Assembly: GCF_002101395.1 (NCBI RefSeq)
Contig: NZ_CP019706.1
Coordinates: forward strand, 1,240,001 to 1,304,000
Direction of reading: 5' to 3'
DNA: 64,000 nt
From: Pantoea alhagi
Lineage (GTDB): Bacteria; Pseudomonadota; Gammaproteobacteria; Enterobacterales; Enterobacteriaceae
Shown here: positions 17,342 to 25,235 of the stretch, one piece after another
How positions within the stretch are numbered: position 1 is the first letter of the stretch
How the letters are laid out: the number at the start of each line of letters is the position of its first letter
Position numbers and translations under genes: made by a program
Notes under the pieces: model-generated
Database searches by the model: none
What the model saw: the letters and a program-made list of their open reading frames with translations, nothing else
What the model was told of the DNA's origin: nothing

Positions 17342-19030
17342 ATGGATATTATCAATAACTTAATCGATAAGATCTACCAGGACACTTTTCCAATGGCCGC
17401 GCGGGAGCGCCTGCTGTCACACATTCGCGCCGCCCGTGATGCGATAAAAAAACCGCGTAAGCCGCACTGGGATGAAAAAGATGTGGTGCTGATAACCTAT
17501 GCCGATCAGTTCCGCGAGCCGGAAGCGCCGACGCTTGCCACTTTTTCACGCTTTTATCAGCAGCATTTGCAGTCCACTTTTAACCTGGTTCACCTGCTGC
17601 CTTTCTTCCCCTGGTCATCCGATGACGGTTTTTCCGTGATTGATTATCATCAGGTCAATCCCATATGCGGCGAATGGCGCAACGTGGCTGAACTGCATAC
17701 GCATACGCGTTTGATGTTCGATTTTGTTTGCAACCATATCTCTTCACGCAGCGCCTGGTTTAAACATTATCTGGCCTGCGATCCCGGCTGGGACGATTTT
17801 TTTATCAGTATGCCGCCCGGCACCGATTTAAGCAGCGTGACCCGCCCGCGTACTTCACCGCTGCTGACCCCTTTTGAGCGTGGCGATGGCAGTACCCACT
17901 ATATCTGGACCACCTTTAGCGCCGATCAGATAGACCTGAACTTCGCCAGCCCGGAAGTGCTGATTCGTATGGTTGACGTGCTGCTGGAATACCTGAAAAA
18001 AGGGGCCGATTACGTCAGGCTGGATGCGGTGGGCTATATGTGGAAAACGCCTGGCACGCGCTGTATTCACCTGGAAAATACCCATCTGCTGGTGAAGCTG
18101 TTCCGCGCCATTGCCGACGTAGTCGCGCCTGGCACCGTGATCATTACCGAAACCAATGTGCCGCATCAGGACAATATCAGCTACTTTGGCAACGGTCAGG
18201 ATGAAGCGCAGATGGTTTATCAGTTCTCGCTGCCGCCGCTGGTATTGCATGCTATTCATAACGGCTCCGCGCGCGCGCTGCGCCAGTGGGCGGCGGGCCT
18301 CGATTTGGGTGGCGGCACCACGACCTTTTTTAACTTTCTCGCCTCACACGATGGCATCGGCCTCAACCCGGCGCGTGGCATTCTGCCGGAAGTCGAGATC
18401 GTTTCGCTGGTGCGTGACCTGGCGCTGGAAGGCGCACTGATCTCTTATAAAAATAATCCGGACGGCACCACCAGCCCGTATGAGATTAATGTCACCTACA
18501 TGGATGCGTTGAACAAGCAGAACGATGACGATGACACGCGCATCCGACGTTTTATGCTGGCACATGCGATTCTGCTGGCTTTCCCCGGCGTTCCCGCTAT
18601 CTATATCCAGAGCATTCTTGGCTCGCGCAACGATCAGGAAGGCGTCAAAGTCGCCGGTCATAACCGCGCCATCAATCGGGAAAAATATGCGCTCTCAGCG
18701 ATCGAAAAAGCGCTGTCCGGCGGCAATTATCTCCGACAGCAGGTTTTTAACCGCCTCAGCGCGCTGATACAGCTGCGTACGCGTCAGCCTGCGTTTCATC
18801 CTGATAATCCAATGGAGATCCTCGACAGTGAAAATACGCTGTTAATGATGCGGCGCTATTCACCAACGGGCGATAACAGCCTGCTGTGCGTGTTTAATCT
18901 GAGCGGCAAAAACGTGGAGGCGACGCTGCCGGAAGCGAAGAAATATCGCGATATTGTTGAGCAGGCGCTGATTGATGGTTCGCAGCCGGTAACGCTGCCG
19001 CCGTGGCACTATCTGTGGCTGAAAGGTTAA
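17342..19030 (+). CDS. GH13_18 sugar phosphorylase, probable glucosylglycerate phosphorylase (YcjM-like)
   Basis: A 562-residue protein with the alpha-amylase barrel motifs: LMFDFVCNHIS (region I), YVRLDAVGYMWK (nucleophile Asp), IITETNVPH (acid/base Glu) and FLASHDGIG (transition-state Asp). Sequence resemblance throughout to E. coli YcjM (559 aa) places it in GH13_18, the sucrose phosphorylase group. YcjM was characterised as a glucosylglycerate phosphorylase: 2-O-alpha-glucosylglycerate + phosphate to glucose-1-phosphate + glycerate. Specificity here is inferred from resemblance only; sucrose or glucosylglycerol remain possible. Unlike E. coli, no ycj-type transporter or dehydrogenase genes flank it; it stands alone between feoB and bioH. 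Confidence 0.8.
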   Translation: MDIINNLIDKIYQDTFPMAARERLLSHIRAARDAIKKPRKPHWDEKDVVLITYADQFREPEAPTLATFSRFYQQHLQSTFNLVHLLPFFPWSSDDGFSVIDYHQVNPICGEWRNVAELHTHTRLMFDFVCNHISSRSAWFKHYLACDPGWDDFFISMPPGTDLSSVTRPRTSPLLTPFERGDGSTHYIWTTFSADQIDLNFASPEVLIRMVDVLLEYLKKGADYVRLDAVGYMWKTPGTRCIHLENTHLLVKLFRAIADVVAPGTVIITETNVPHQDNISYFGNGQDEAQMVYQFSLPPLVLHAIHNGSARALRQWAAGLDLGGGTTTFFNFLASHDGIGLNPARGILPEVEIVSLVRDLALEGALISYKNNPDGTTSPYEINVTYMDALNKQNDDDDTRIRRFMLAHAILLAFPGVPAIYIQSILGSRNDQEGVKVAGHNRAINREKYALSAIEKALSGGNYLRQQVFNRLSALIQLRTRQPAFHPDNPMEILDSENTLLMMRRYSPTGDNSLLCVFNLSGKNVEATLPEAKKYRDIVEQALIDGSQPVTLPPWHYLWLKG

Positions 19031-19056
19031 GCAGGCATAACCGGTATGCCTGCTTA
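19028..19056. terminator. Perfect hairpin between the sugar phosphorylase gene and the DUF1471 gene
   Basis: The 12-base arms TAAGCAGGCATA and TATGCCTGCTTA pair perfectly around a short loop. The left arm includes the phosphorylase stop codon. It sits between two convergent genes and probably ends both transcripts, although no long U-run follows on either side. Confidence 0.6.
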
Positions 19057-19060
19057 AAGA

Positions 19061-19330
19061 TTACTTATAGACGTCCGCCGTAGCGCTGAAACGACCATGT
19101 TCGCGTCCGGCTATCACCAGAAAGTATTTGCCGCCCTTCTCATCCGCCAGTTTTGAAAGTTCACGTTTGGCATCCATTGGCGAGGTGGTTTCCGCCGTGG
19201 TATTCACCGTGCCGATTTTCTCCAGATTCATTTTCTGCACATCTTCTTTCGTCACTTCCTGTGCCGCGAGCGCAGAGAATGAGAGACCACCCAGCAGACA
19301 GGTTACAGCAATCGTTTTAATGATATTCAT
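19061..19330 (-). CDS. DUF1471 (YdgH/BhsA/McbA-like) periplasmic small protein
   Basis: An 89-residue product with a signal peptide ending near SFSALAAQ and one YdgH/BhsA-type domain: EKIGTVNTTAETTSPMDAK then LADEKGGKYFLVIAGRE, ending in a Y-K dipeptide. Members are small periplasmic or outer-membrane-associated stress proteins (BhsA, McbA, YhcN), several induced by acid, peroxide or metals. Which paralogue this is cannot be told from the sequence. It is leftward, convergent with the phosphorylase gene. Confidence 0.85.
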   Translation of the reverse strand: MNIIKTIAVTCLLGGLSFSALAAQEVTKEDVQKMNLEKIGTVNTTAETTSPMDAKRELSKLADEKGGKYFLVIAGREHGRFSATADVYK

Positions 19331-19504
19331 AGTACACCTTCGTCATAAGTTAACTGAAAAACTCAGACCGCCGAAGAATACAATGAGATAGGGGAATACA
19401 GCGCCCTGCTCCCTGGCAGACTCATACAGTCATGATCAGCGGCCTTGCTCAGTTACAATTATTAACGCCAGGTGATATTTTGCCAGCTAAAGGGATAAAG
19501 TTTC

Positions 19505-20278
19505 TTAAACTGACTCGCTGAACGCTTTGACCGCCGTACAAAATTCCTGCGTATGCGAGATAAAAGGCGCATGAGCGGCTTTTTCTATAATCAGAGAGTC
19601 GCTGGCAGGCCAGCGCTGATCCAGCAGCGTAGCGACTTTACGTGGTACCAGCCCATCCAGATAGCCATAAATACGCAGCAGCGGAACCTGAAGCCTGTCC
19701 ATTTCATCGCGTAAATCCGTACTCCGTAAAATCTCCAGCCCACCCGCCAACACCTCCACCGTGGGTATCGGCTGTGACAGCACCACCTCTTTTAACGCCC
19801 GGGCATCTTGCCTGGCGCTTTGCGTGCCCAGCGTTTGCAGCGCCAGAAAACGTTCAACGGTGCGCTGATAATCCTCGCTAAGCTGTTGCTGGAAGCCGGC
19901 CAGCGTCTCTGGCTTAATCCCCGGCCAGCTCTCTTCATCGGCGGTAAAACGAGGCGATGAGGCGACGGTAATCAGGCCAGTAACCTGTTGCGGATAACGC
20001 AGCGCCAGCCAGCTGGCAACCAGACCGCCTAACGACCAGCCCAGATAGAGTGCTTTTTCCGGCAGATGTGGCAACAGAGCGTCGATCATCCCATTCAGCG
20101 TTAACGCGCCAAATCCCTGACTGCGGCCAAAACCCGGAAGGTCCACCACATGCAGCCGAAAATGCGCGCTGAGCGGCTCCGCAATGCAACGCCATACTTC
20201 CGCGTTCAGTCCCCATCCGTGTAACAGCACAAGATCGCGATTGCCGGTGCCGGTTGTATGCCAGTAAAGCTGCGCCAT
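19505..20278 (-). CDS. bioH: Pimeloyl-ACP methyl ester esterase BioH
   Basis: Removes the methyl group from pimeloyl-ACP methyl ester, releasing pimeloyl-ACP for biotin ring assembly. The 257-residue alpha/beta hydrolase has the nucleophile elbow GWSLGG with Ser at residue 82. The catalytic Asp lies in YGYLDGLVPRKV and the His in KAAHAPFISH. The oxyanion segment is LLHGWGLNAEVW. Length and residue spacing equal those of E. coli BioH. It is divergent from gntX, with its 5' end 39 bases from the gntX start. Confidence 0.96.
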   Translation of the reverse strand: MAQLYWHTTGTGNRDLVLLHGWGLNAEVWRCIAEPLSAHFRLHVVDLPGFGRSQGFGALTLNGMIDALLPHLPEKALYLGWSLGGLVASWLALRYPQQVTGLITVASSPRFTADEESWPGIKPETLAGFQQQLSEDYQRTVERFLALQTLGTQSARQDARALKEVVLSQPIPTVEVLAGGLEILRSTDLRDEMDRLQVPLLRIYGYLDGLVPRKVATLLDQRWPASDSLIIEKAAHAPFISHTQEFCTAVKAFSESV

Positions 20279-20317
20279 CGGTTATTGTCTCATCGTTGCT
20301 TAATTAAGGAGGTCGCT

Positions 20318-21001
20318 ATGCTACCAATGCAGGGAGGCTGTTGGCTATGCCAGATACCGCTGGCGCTGCCGGTGCAGGGATTATGCAGCTACTGTTTACG
20401 CGCGCTGCCTCCGTTACCGCTTTGTTGCCCGCGCTGCGGCTTACCTGCAGGTGATGCGCTTGTCGCCTGCGGACGCTGCCTGCAGCGCCCACCGCCCTGG
20501 CAGCAGCTGATCGCCGTAAGCGATTACTGTTCGCCCTTAAGCTTGCTGAGTGCCCGTTATAAATTCTCTGGCCGTACCGCACTCTCTGTGATGCTGGCGC
20601 GGCTGATTTTGTTAAGCTGGTTAGCGGCCAGACGTCAGCGCGGCCTGCCTCGTCCCGATTTAATACTGGCCGTGCCGCTGCATCATCAGCGCGCCTGGCG
20701 ACGCGGTTTTAATCAGGCTGACCTGCTGGCCCGTTCGCTGGCTCGCTGGCTAAGCTGCACTTATGACCCTCAGGCTTTAACGCGCCGCCGCGCTGCTCTT
20801 ATTCAGCATCGACTTGGGGCGCAAGCGCGTAAGCGCAACCTGCGCGGCGCTTTTCAACTTGAAATCACCGTTCAGGATCGCCATATCGCCCTGATTGATG
20901 ATGTGGTGACGACCGGTAACACGGTCGCGGAAGTGAGCCGTCTGCTGATGCGCGCCGGAGCCGCCAGCGTCCAGATTTGGTGCCTTTGCCGTACCTTGTA
21001 G
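20318..21001 (+). CDS. gntX: ComF/GntX-family phosphoribosyltransferase-like protein
   Basis: A 227-residue protein, the same length as E. coli GntX. The N-terminus carries zinc-finger-like cysteine pairs (C8/C11 and C23/C26, with further CxxC motifs in LCCPRCGL and ACGRC). The C-terminal half is a PRTase-like fold with RRGFNQADLL and the PRPP-loop-like IALIDDVVTTGNTVAE. ComF relatives act in DNA uptake; in E. coli GntX is linked to use of extracellular DNA. The start at 20318 is chosen over 20258 because AAGGAGG precedes it and the N-terminus fits the family. Confidence 0.93.
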   Translation: MLPMQGGCWLCQIPLALPVQGLCSYCLRALPPLPLCCPRCGLPAGDALVACGRCLQRPPPWQQLIAVSDYCSPLSLLSARYKFSGRTALSVMLARLILLSWLAARRQRGLPRPDLILAVPLHHQRAWRRGFNQADLLARSLARWLSCTYDPQALTRRRAALIQHRLGAQARKRNLRGAFQLEITVQDRHIALIDDVVTTGNTVAEVSRLLMRAGAASVQIWCLCRTL

Positions 21002-21059
21002 AGCGTCGGCGATGGGCGTATTATAACCAACTAAATTAGTCAACTATTGAGCAACTGCC

Positions 21060-21635
21060 ATGATCCGAATTACCGATGCCGCCCAGGACCATTTTGCAAA
21101 ACTGCTTTCAAATCAGGAAGAAGGCACTCAAATCCGCGTGTTCGTGATTAATCCGGGCACCCCAACGGCCGAATGTGGTGTGTCATATTGTCCACCGGAT
21201 GCGGTAGAGCCGAGCGATACCGAACTGAAATTTGAAAAGCTTTCCGCCTATGTGGATGAGCTGAGCGCGCCCTACCTGGAAGATGCCGAGATCGATTTCG
21301 TTACCGATAACCTTGGCTCTCAGCTGACGCTGAAAGCGCCAAACGCCAAAATGCGTAAAGTGTCTGATGACGCACCGCTGCTGGAGCGCGTTGAATATCT
21401 GCTGCAGGCACAGATTAACCCGCAGCTGGCCGGACACGGCGGCCGCGTAACGCTGATGGAAATCACTGACGAAGGCTACGCCATTCTGCAGTTTGGCGGC
21501 GGCTGTAACGGCTGTTCCATGGTCGACGTGACGCTGAAAGAAGGGATTGAGAAAGAGCTGCTGGCTGCGTTCCCTGAGCTGAAAGGCGTGCGCGACCTGA
21601 CTGAACACCAGCGCGGCGAACACTCATACTATTAA
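21060..21635 (+). CDS. nfuA: Fe-S biogenesis protein NfuA
   Basis: Carries [4Fe-4S] clusters to target enzymes, especially under iron limitation or oxidative stress. The 191-residue protein has an N-terminal degenerate A-type carrier domain (without the usual cysteine triad) and a C-terminal Nfu domain with the cluster-binding CxxC at C149 and C152 (GGCNGCSMVD). The length equals that of E. coli. It follows gntX by 58 bases and is probably co-transcribed or separately promoted. A hairpin terminator follows. In E. coli gntT comes next; here an accessory island does. Confidence 0.97.
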   Translation: MIRITDAAQDHFAKLLSNQEEGTQIRVFVINPGTPTAECGVSYCPPDAVEPSDTELKFEKLSAYVDELSAPYLEDAEIDFVTDNLGSQLTLKAPNAKMRKVSDDAPLLERVEYLLQAQINPQLAGHGGRVTLMEITDEGYAILQFGGGCNGCSMVDVTLKEGIEKELLAAFPELKGVRDLTEHQRGEHSYY

Positions 21636-21695
21636 GCGTGGCCTGACGGCTGCGCTGCGTTTGTTCGCCTGAAGCAGAGAAGCGTAACGTGACGA

Positions 21696-21716
21696 AAGGC
21701 GGCCATTGGCCGCCTT
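21696..21716 (+). terminator. Hairpin terminator after nfuA
   Basis: The perfect 9-base stem AAGGCGGCC/GGCCGCCTT with loop ATT starts 60 bases after the nfuA stop and is followed by GTTAATTA. Confidence 0.7.
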
Positions 21717-22170
21717 GTTAATTACCGCCAGGTTGCTGCATCGTCAGTCACATAGTTTCAGGTTTCGGTTTAATGGCTGGCAGCTCAAAATAATGGCCTC
21801 CTGACCACTCTTTTATGGAAGATAAACGTGCTGAAAGCTGTGAAATTTTTACTGCCTGTGAAATATGGGTCTGCAATCTTTCATCAATTTATTTTAAAAA
21901 TATTTCGTTGCTTTTCATGAACAACCCTCTTTCTATTGAGAGTATATTAATTAGATTGCATACTCTTTCAAAGCTATTTATTGCATATTCCATAACAGAT
22001 AAATAAAGGTAGTTAAACAGGATAACTGTTTATACCTGTCATAAAACCAAATGGAACATCGGTCCTGTTATCGCATCCAGAAATGAAAATACAGAAAAGG
22101 CTTCTTCACACTCCCTCTCATAGATAATATTTTGGAGTGATCCTGTTCGGTAGATTATGCTGGTGGCAAT
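21717..22170. other. AT-rich left edge of the accessory island, no gene called
   Basis: A 63-codon rightward frame at 21815-22006 exists, but its composition (many I, L, S and K from AT-rich DNA) and lack of a Shine-Dalgarno make it unconvincing. I see no RNA gene or insertion-sequence end. The drop in GC relative to nfuA marks the boundary of acquired DNA. Confidence 0.4.
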
Positions 22171-22192
22171 AAAAAACCGGGAATCCCCGGCT
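22171..22192 (-). terminator. Terminator of the leftward toxin-immunity transcript
   Basis: Read leftward, CCGGGGATTCCCGG forms a GC-rich hairpin followed by TTTTTTATTG. It would end a transcript coming from the toxin and immunity genes and the degenerate copy. Confidence 0.8.
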
Positions 22193-22202
22193 TTCCTGAC
22201 TA

Positions 22203-22506
22203 CTAAGGGATTTTTATCTCCCAGTCGGTACTGTCATAAATACCAGTGAAACCAATAATCCCATCGCCTGATCCATCATCAAGTGATTCATAATTCACTG
22301 GCTTACTCACAGCGGTATACCGCCTGCGGCAAGCAACCGGCCAACGTTTTTACTGTTAAGGGTTTCGTAAACAGCCGGCTGGTAGCACAGAGATATCATT
22401 CAGGCATACAACCTCACCACGCTCCGTCAGGGCTTTCAGTTGTTCCTTTGAACGCCTTCCGTATTCGGGAAGCGTTGCGGATGGGCGGATTTAAAATAAA
22501 ATTCCG
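22203..22506 (-). pseudogene. Decayed displaced copy of the toxin gene with a different C-terminal tail
   Basis: Bases 22317-22386 match 23238-23304, and 22387-22495 match 23486-23605, both inside the intact toxin gene, in the same orientation and order. The copy lacks about 180 bases between those blocks. Downstream of the shared part, where the intact gene continues with its own C-terminal domain, this copy reads (in a shifted frame) SKPVNYESLDDGSGDG then IIGFTGIYDSTDWEIKIP and a stop. The tail is unlike the intact toxin. Such displaced N-terminal-linked tails are typical of orphan modules in polymorphic toxin loci. Frame breaks and missing start make it non-functional as it stands. Confidence 0.6.
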
Positions 22507-22526
22507 GCCAAGTGGTGGGGATGTTA

Positions 22527-22766
22527 CTAAATAAGATCCTGCTCTTTTATTTTATCTAATCCTATCTTATCTAAAGGAATTTCATATATATCTGCTTGTT
22601 GCTGCATTAAAGTGATTACTCGATGAAAAGCAGACAAATAACCTGTTTGGAAATTTTCCTTATCTGTACCTATAGATGCAACTTTCTTAGCTTTTGCTTC
22701 TATGGCAAGTTCCTGCATTGCTTCGCCTAAAGTAACAACAAGCGCTTCATATTCGTTAAAATTCAT
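22527..22766 (-). CDS. Putative immunity protein for the adjacent toxin
   Basis: A 79-residue acidic, mostly helical-looking protein (MNFNEYEALVVTLGEAMQEL...). I do not recognise a named family. Its ATG shares one base with the toxin stop (TAATG), so translation is coupled, and AGGAAATA serves as Shine-Dalgarno. A small downstream gene coupled to a toxin-like gene is the standard arrangement of a toxin/immunity pair. Function is inferred from context only. Confidence 0.6.
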   Translation of the reverse strand: MNFNEYEALVVTLGEAMQELAIEAKAKKVASIGTDKENFQTGYLSAFHRVITLMQQQADIYEIPLDKIGLDKIKEQDLI

Positions 22767-23773
22767 TATTTCCTACCCTTTATAATGCCTTCAGCAATAG
22801 TTTTATATGCTTCATGCCTTTTTATATCTTGCTGCCAATGGTGAAGTAAGTTTTCCTGATGTTGATGACTTAATCTTTCCCAGTCAGGAACATGCTCCAG
22901 GCGCTTCACAGGATCATTCAAATAACCTTGATGCTCAATGATTTGCTTCTCATGTTTATAGATGGCTTTTTCCAAATTTTTATCAGGAAGTTTGTTATAT
23001 TGCTCGTATTGTTTAGGATAACGATCCTTCGCAGCTTCAAAACTAATCTTATTCTGCTGTAATGCCTCCAGCTCCCGGGCGGTGTTTAGTCGCCTTATCC
23101 CCAGACCGACGGCAATGGATGCCCCGGCAATGGCCACGCCTCTGGTGGTTTCATTCAGCACCTGATTATAGCCCGCAGGCGCATCCCCACCAAGTTGTTC
23201 AGCCGTTTTACGGAACCCCTCAACGTTACCGTTGTAGATACCGCCTGCGGCCAGTAACCGGCCAACGTTTTTACTGTTAAGGGTATGGTAAACAGCCGGC
23301 TGGCTTCCTCCCCTGAGCTGCCCTGAAGAGGTGGGAGTGGGTTTTCCACCAGAATACCGGTAGTCGCGCTTACTCACCGCAAGATTGAACGCGGCGATGA
23401 TGCTGTTTGCCCCGTCAAATCTGAACAGCGTCCTATCCCGGCAAATAAGCATACCGTTATCGTCGATGTAAAACAAACCGGCGGGCAGCACAGAGACATC
23501 ATTCAGGCAGACAACCTCACCACGCTCCGTCAGGGCTTTCAGTTGTTCCTTTGAACGCCTTCCGTATTCGGGAAGCGTTGCGGCAAGCGGATGGGCGGAT
23601 TTGGGGAAGATGTTGACGATGTAGAGCGAATTGTTCCAGCGGTCATCAAACCGGTAGTCCTGTTCGATGTGTCGCCATGCCGCAAGAGGGCTGATAATCC
23701 GTTCAAATGATTCAGGGGCAAGGGTATCCCGAGACAGACAGATAAGGCGGTTCCCTGGCAGACTCGCTCCCAT
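22766..23773 (-). CDS. Putative polymorphic toxin / effector
   Basis: A 335-residue protein with no signal peptide. The N-terminal 150 residues (RLICLSRDTLAPESF...FRFDGANSIIAAFNLA) are unassigned. A glycine/alanine-rich hydrophobic stretch lies at about 215-232 (RGVAIAGASIAVGLGI). The charged C-terminal 100 residues (LPDKNLEKAIYKHEKQIIEHQ ... VPDWERLSHQHQENLLHHW) resemble the helical toxin tips of the Ntox28 type as remembered. A partial second copy with another tail lies downstream, supporting tip exchange. The start at 23773 is chosen over 23782 because AGGA is then 8 bases upstream. Low GC and position at the gntT site suggest transfer. Delivery route (type VI or other) is inferred. Confidence 0.55.
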   Translation of the reverse strand: MGASLPGNRLICLSRDTLAPESFERIISPLAAWRHIEQDYRFDDRWNNSLYIVNIFPKSAHPLAATLPEYGRRSKEQLKALTERGEVVCLNDVSVLPAGLFYIDDNGMLICRDRTLFRFDGANSIIAAFNLAVSKRDYRYSGGKPTPTSSGQLRGGSQPAVYHTLNSKNVGRLLAAGGIYNGNVEGFRKTAEQLGGDAPAGYNQVLNETTRGVAIAGASIAVGLGIRRLNTARELEALQQNKISFEAAKDRYPKQYEQYNKLPDKNLEKAIYKHEKQIIEHQGYLNDPVKRLEHVPDWERLSHQHQENLLHHWQQDIKRHEAYKTIAEGIIKGRK

Positions 23774-24386
23774 ATTAAACATCCTGTTTAATTTATGTGC
23801 GCGGGGAGTTTACGCCAGCCCTGGGCAAGAAATCAGTTGGTATTCTGTTTTTATATTATTTATTATATTTCATTAACTCAGGGTTATTTTGAAGCCGAAA
23901 AATTAAGATGTACACTCACGCTCTGTTATTTCTTTCCATATTAAAAACCACAAAGGCATACACAAAAATATATGAAAGGTGTCTCTCAAAAAAACGCAGC
24001 CAACCTTTTTTATCCTTACGCCTTACAAAAACAGTAAACACACAATATAAAAATAATCCAGCTTAGATATAACAGCCTCTGAGGAGGATAATTCACATAC
24101 AATTTCAAAAACAACCACAGATACAACCACAAAAAGCAAAAAAACAGATAATTTCAAGAAACTTCCTCTTCATAACACCCTTCTCGCTGGCATTATTTTT
24201 ATTAATTAACGGAAAACGTTACGCTGAAATACCAGCGTAACGCTATTGCGTGCTAATTCGCAGGTGGAAAATCTTCTTTTCTAAATTTAGAATTAAATTT
24301 GCCTTCATCATCCGCTACCATAGCCATGGTTAAATAAAGACTCAAATGGAAGAGTCAAGGATCGGTGTCTACAAGGAGTTAGTGAC
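23774..24386. other. AT-rich spacer between effector modules
   Basis: About 610 bases with no intact gene. It contains two scraps of possible coding sequence on the minus strand: a broken membrane-protein-like stretch at 24016-24173 (separate entry) and, ending near 24262 from an ATG at 24327, a 21-codon frame ending KFRKEDFPPAN. A possible promoter for the leftward toxin gene must lie near 23780-23900. The promoter of the rightward DUF3289 gene must lie before 24375, where AAGGAG forms its Shine-Dalgarno. Confidence 0.4.
24016..24173 (-). pseudogene. Broken small membrane-protein-like frame
   Basis: From ATG at 24173 the frame reads MKRKFLEIICFFAFCG and stops after 22 codons. A different frame across the same DNA continues as a hydrophobic protein containing LYVNYPPQRLLYLSWII and ends at 24016. 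A single indel would join them into a protein of about 50 residues with two membrane spans. It is probably a relic; AT-rich DNA readily yields hydrophobic frames, so this is weak. Confidence 0.22.
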
Positions 24387-25235
24387 ATGATTAAACTCAC
24401 CTTCCCGCAAAAGCTTTATGCCACAGAACATCAATTCAACGACTATGGGACAGATGATATGCGGTATGGCGACATCACCGCCGCACGTCTTAAAAAAGAG
24501 TTCAGGCTTACCAATATCTCTAATGTGGTCGATCCCTGGACCATGACCCGGCTAACGGTTTTTGATAATCCCCAGTCGCGATTTTTCGGCGCGTATGGCA
24601 ATAACCAACGCAGCACCAGGCTCAGTGCGAAACAGTGCGCCAGTCTATTATTTGAAGAGATGCAGGTGACCTCATTGCCTTTTGCATGCGTAGGCCCCTG
24701 GAAGTATCTTATTAATCGGATGCTTCAGCATTTCCAGAGTGCTAACGGTATGCCCTTTAACGATATGGCGTTGAATGCGGCCTATCAGGCGCAAATTATT
24801 AATGATAATACAAAAAACAGTACTCTGACCGCCATTCGGGAGGAGATAAGTACGCGTATCGATTACGAGAATGGTGTTTTACCATTAGATAACATCCCGT
24901 TTATATCGAAGCAGATTAAAGACAGGATTTTACCTAAGTTTGACTCAACAATAGTAGATAAAATTAATGGGTTAGGTATCACCGTACATGATGTCTACGC
25001 TACGCGCATAAATTTATTAAGTCTGGAAATCAGTAAAAAAGGCTGGTGCGCGCAAATAAAGTATAGCGGGCAGGATCATTTTGGGCTGGATGTTAACGAC
25101 ATTCAAAAGGTTAAATTTAATCAATTCCAGTTTTTCAGAATATGGTTTATTCTACAGCGTTTTGATCAATTCGGTTTCCGCCCCTTCTTAACCAATATGG
25201 AAGCGACTATAACTCTCGAGGGAAAGCGCTCATGA
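24387..25235 (+). CDS. DUF3289 family protein, putative effector
   Basis: A 282-residue protein with the DUF3289 pattern: FPQKLYATEHQFNDYGTDDMRYGD at the N-terminus, CASLLFEEM, LINRMLQHFQSANG, a GITVHDVYATRI block, then QDHFGLDVNDI and WFILQRFDQFGFRPF near the end. Function of DUF3289 is unknown; in enterobacteria such genes often sit beside type VI secretion genes or as orphan islands. AAGGAG is well spaced from the ATG. It overlaps the next gene by four bases (ATGA), suggesting a functional pair. No signal peptide or membrane segment is visible. Confidence 0.75.
   Translation: MIKLTFPQKLYATEHQFNDYGTDDMRYGDITAARLKKEFRLTNISNVVDPWTMTRLTVFDNPQSRFFGAYGNNQRSTRLSAKQCASLLFEEMQVTSLPFACVGPWKYLINRMLQHFQSANGMPFNDMALNAAYQAQIINDNTKNSTLTAIREEISTRIDYENGVLPLDNIPFISKQIKDRILPKFDSTIVDKINGLGITVHDVYATRINLLSLEISKKGWCAQIKYSGQDHFGLDVNDIQKVKFNQFQFFRIWFILQRFDQFGFRPFLTNMEATITLEGKRS

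Noticed and set aside
21815..22006. 63-codon rightward frame after nfuA
   Set aside because: No Shine-Dalgarno, composition typical of AT-rich noncoding DNA, and no recognisable motif.
22283..22534. 83-codon rightward frame
   Set aside because: It is antisense to the decayed toxin copy and ends against the immunity gene; the homology to the intact gene is on the other strand.
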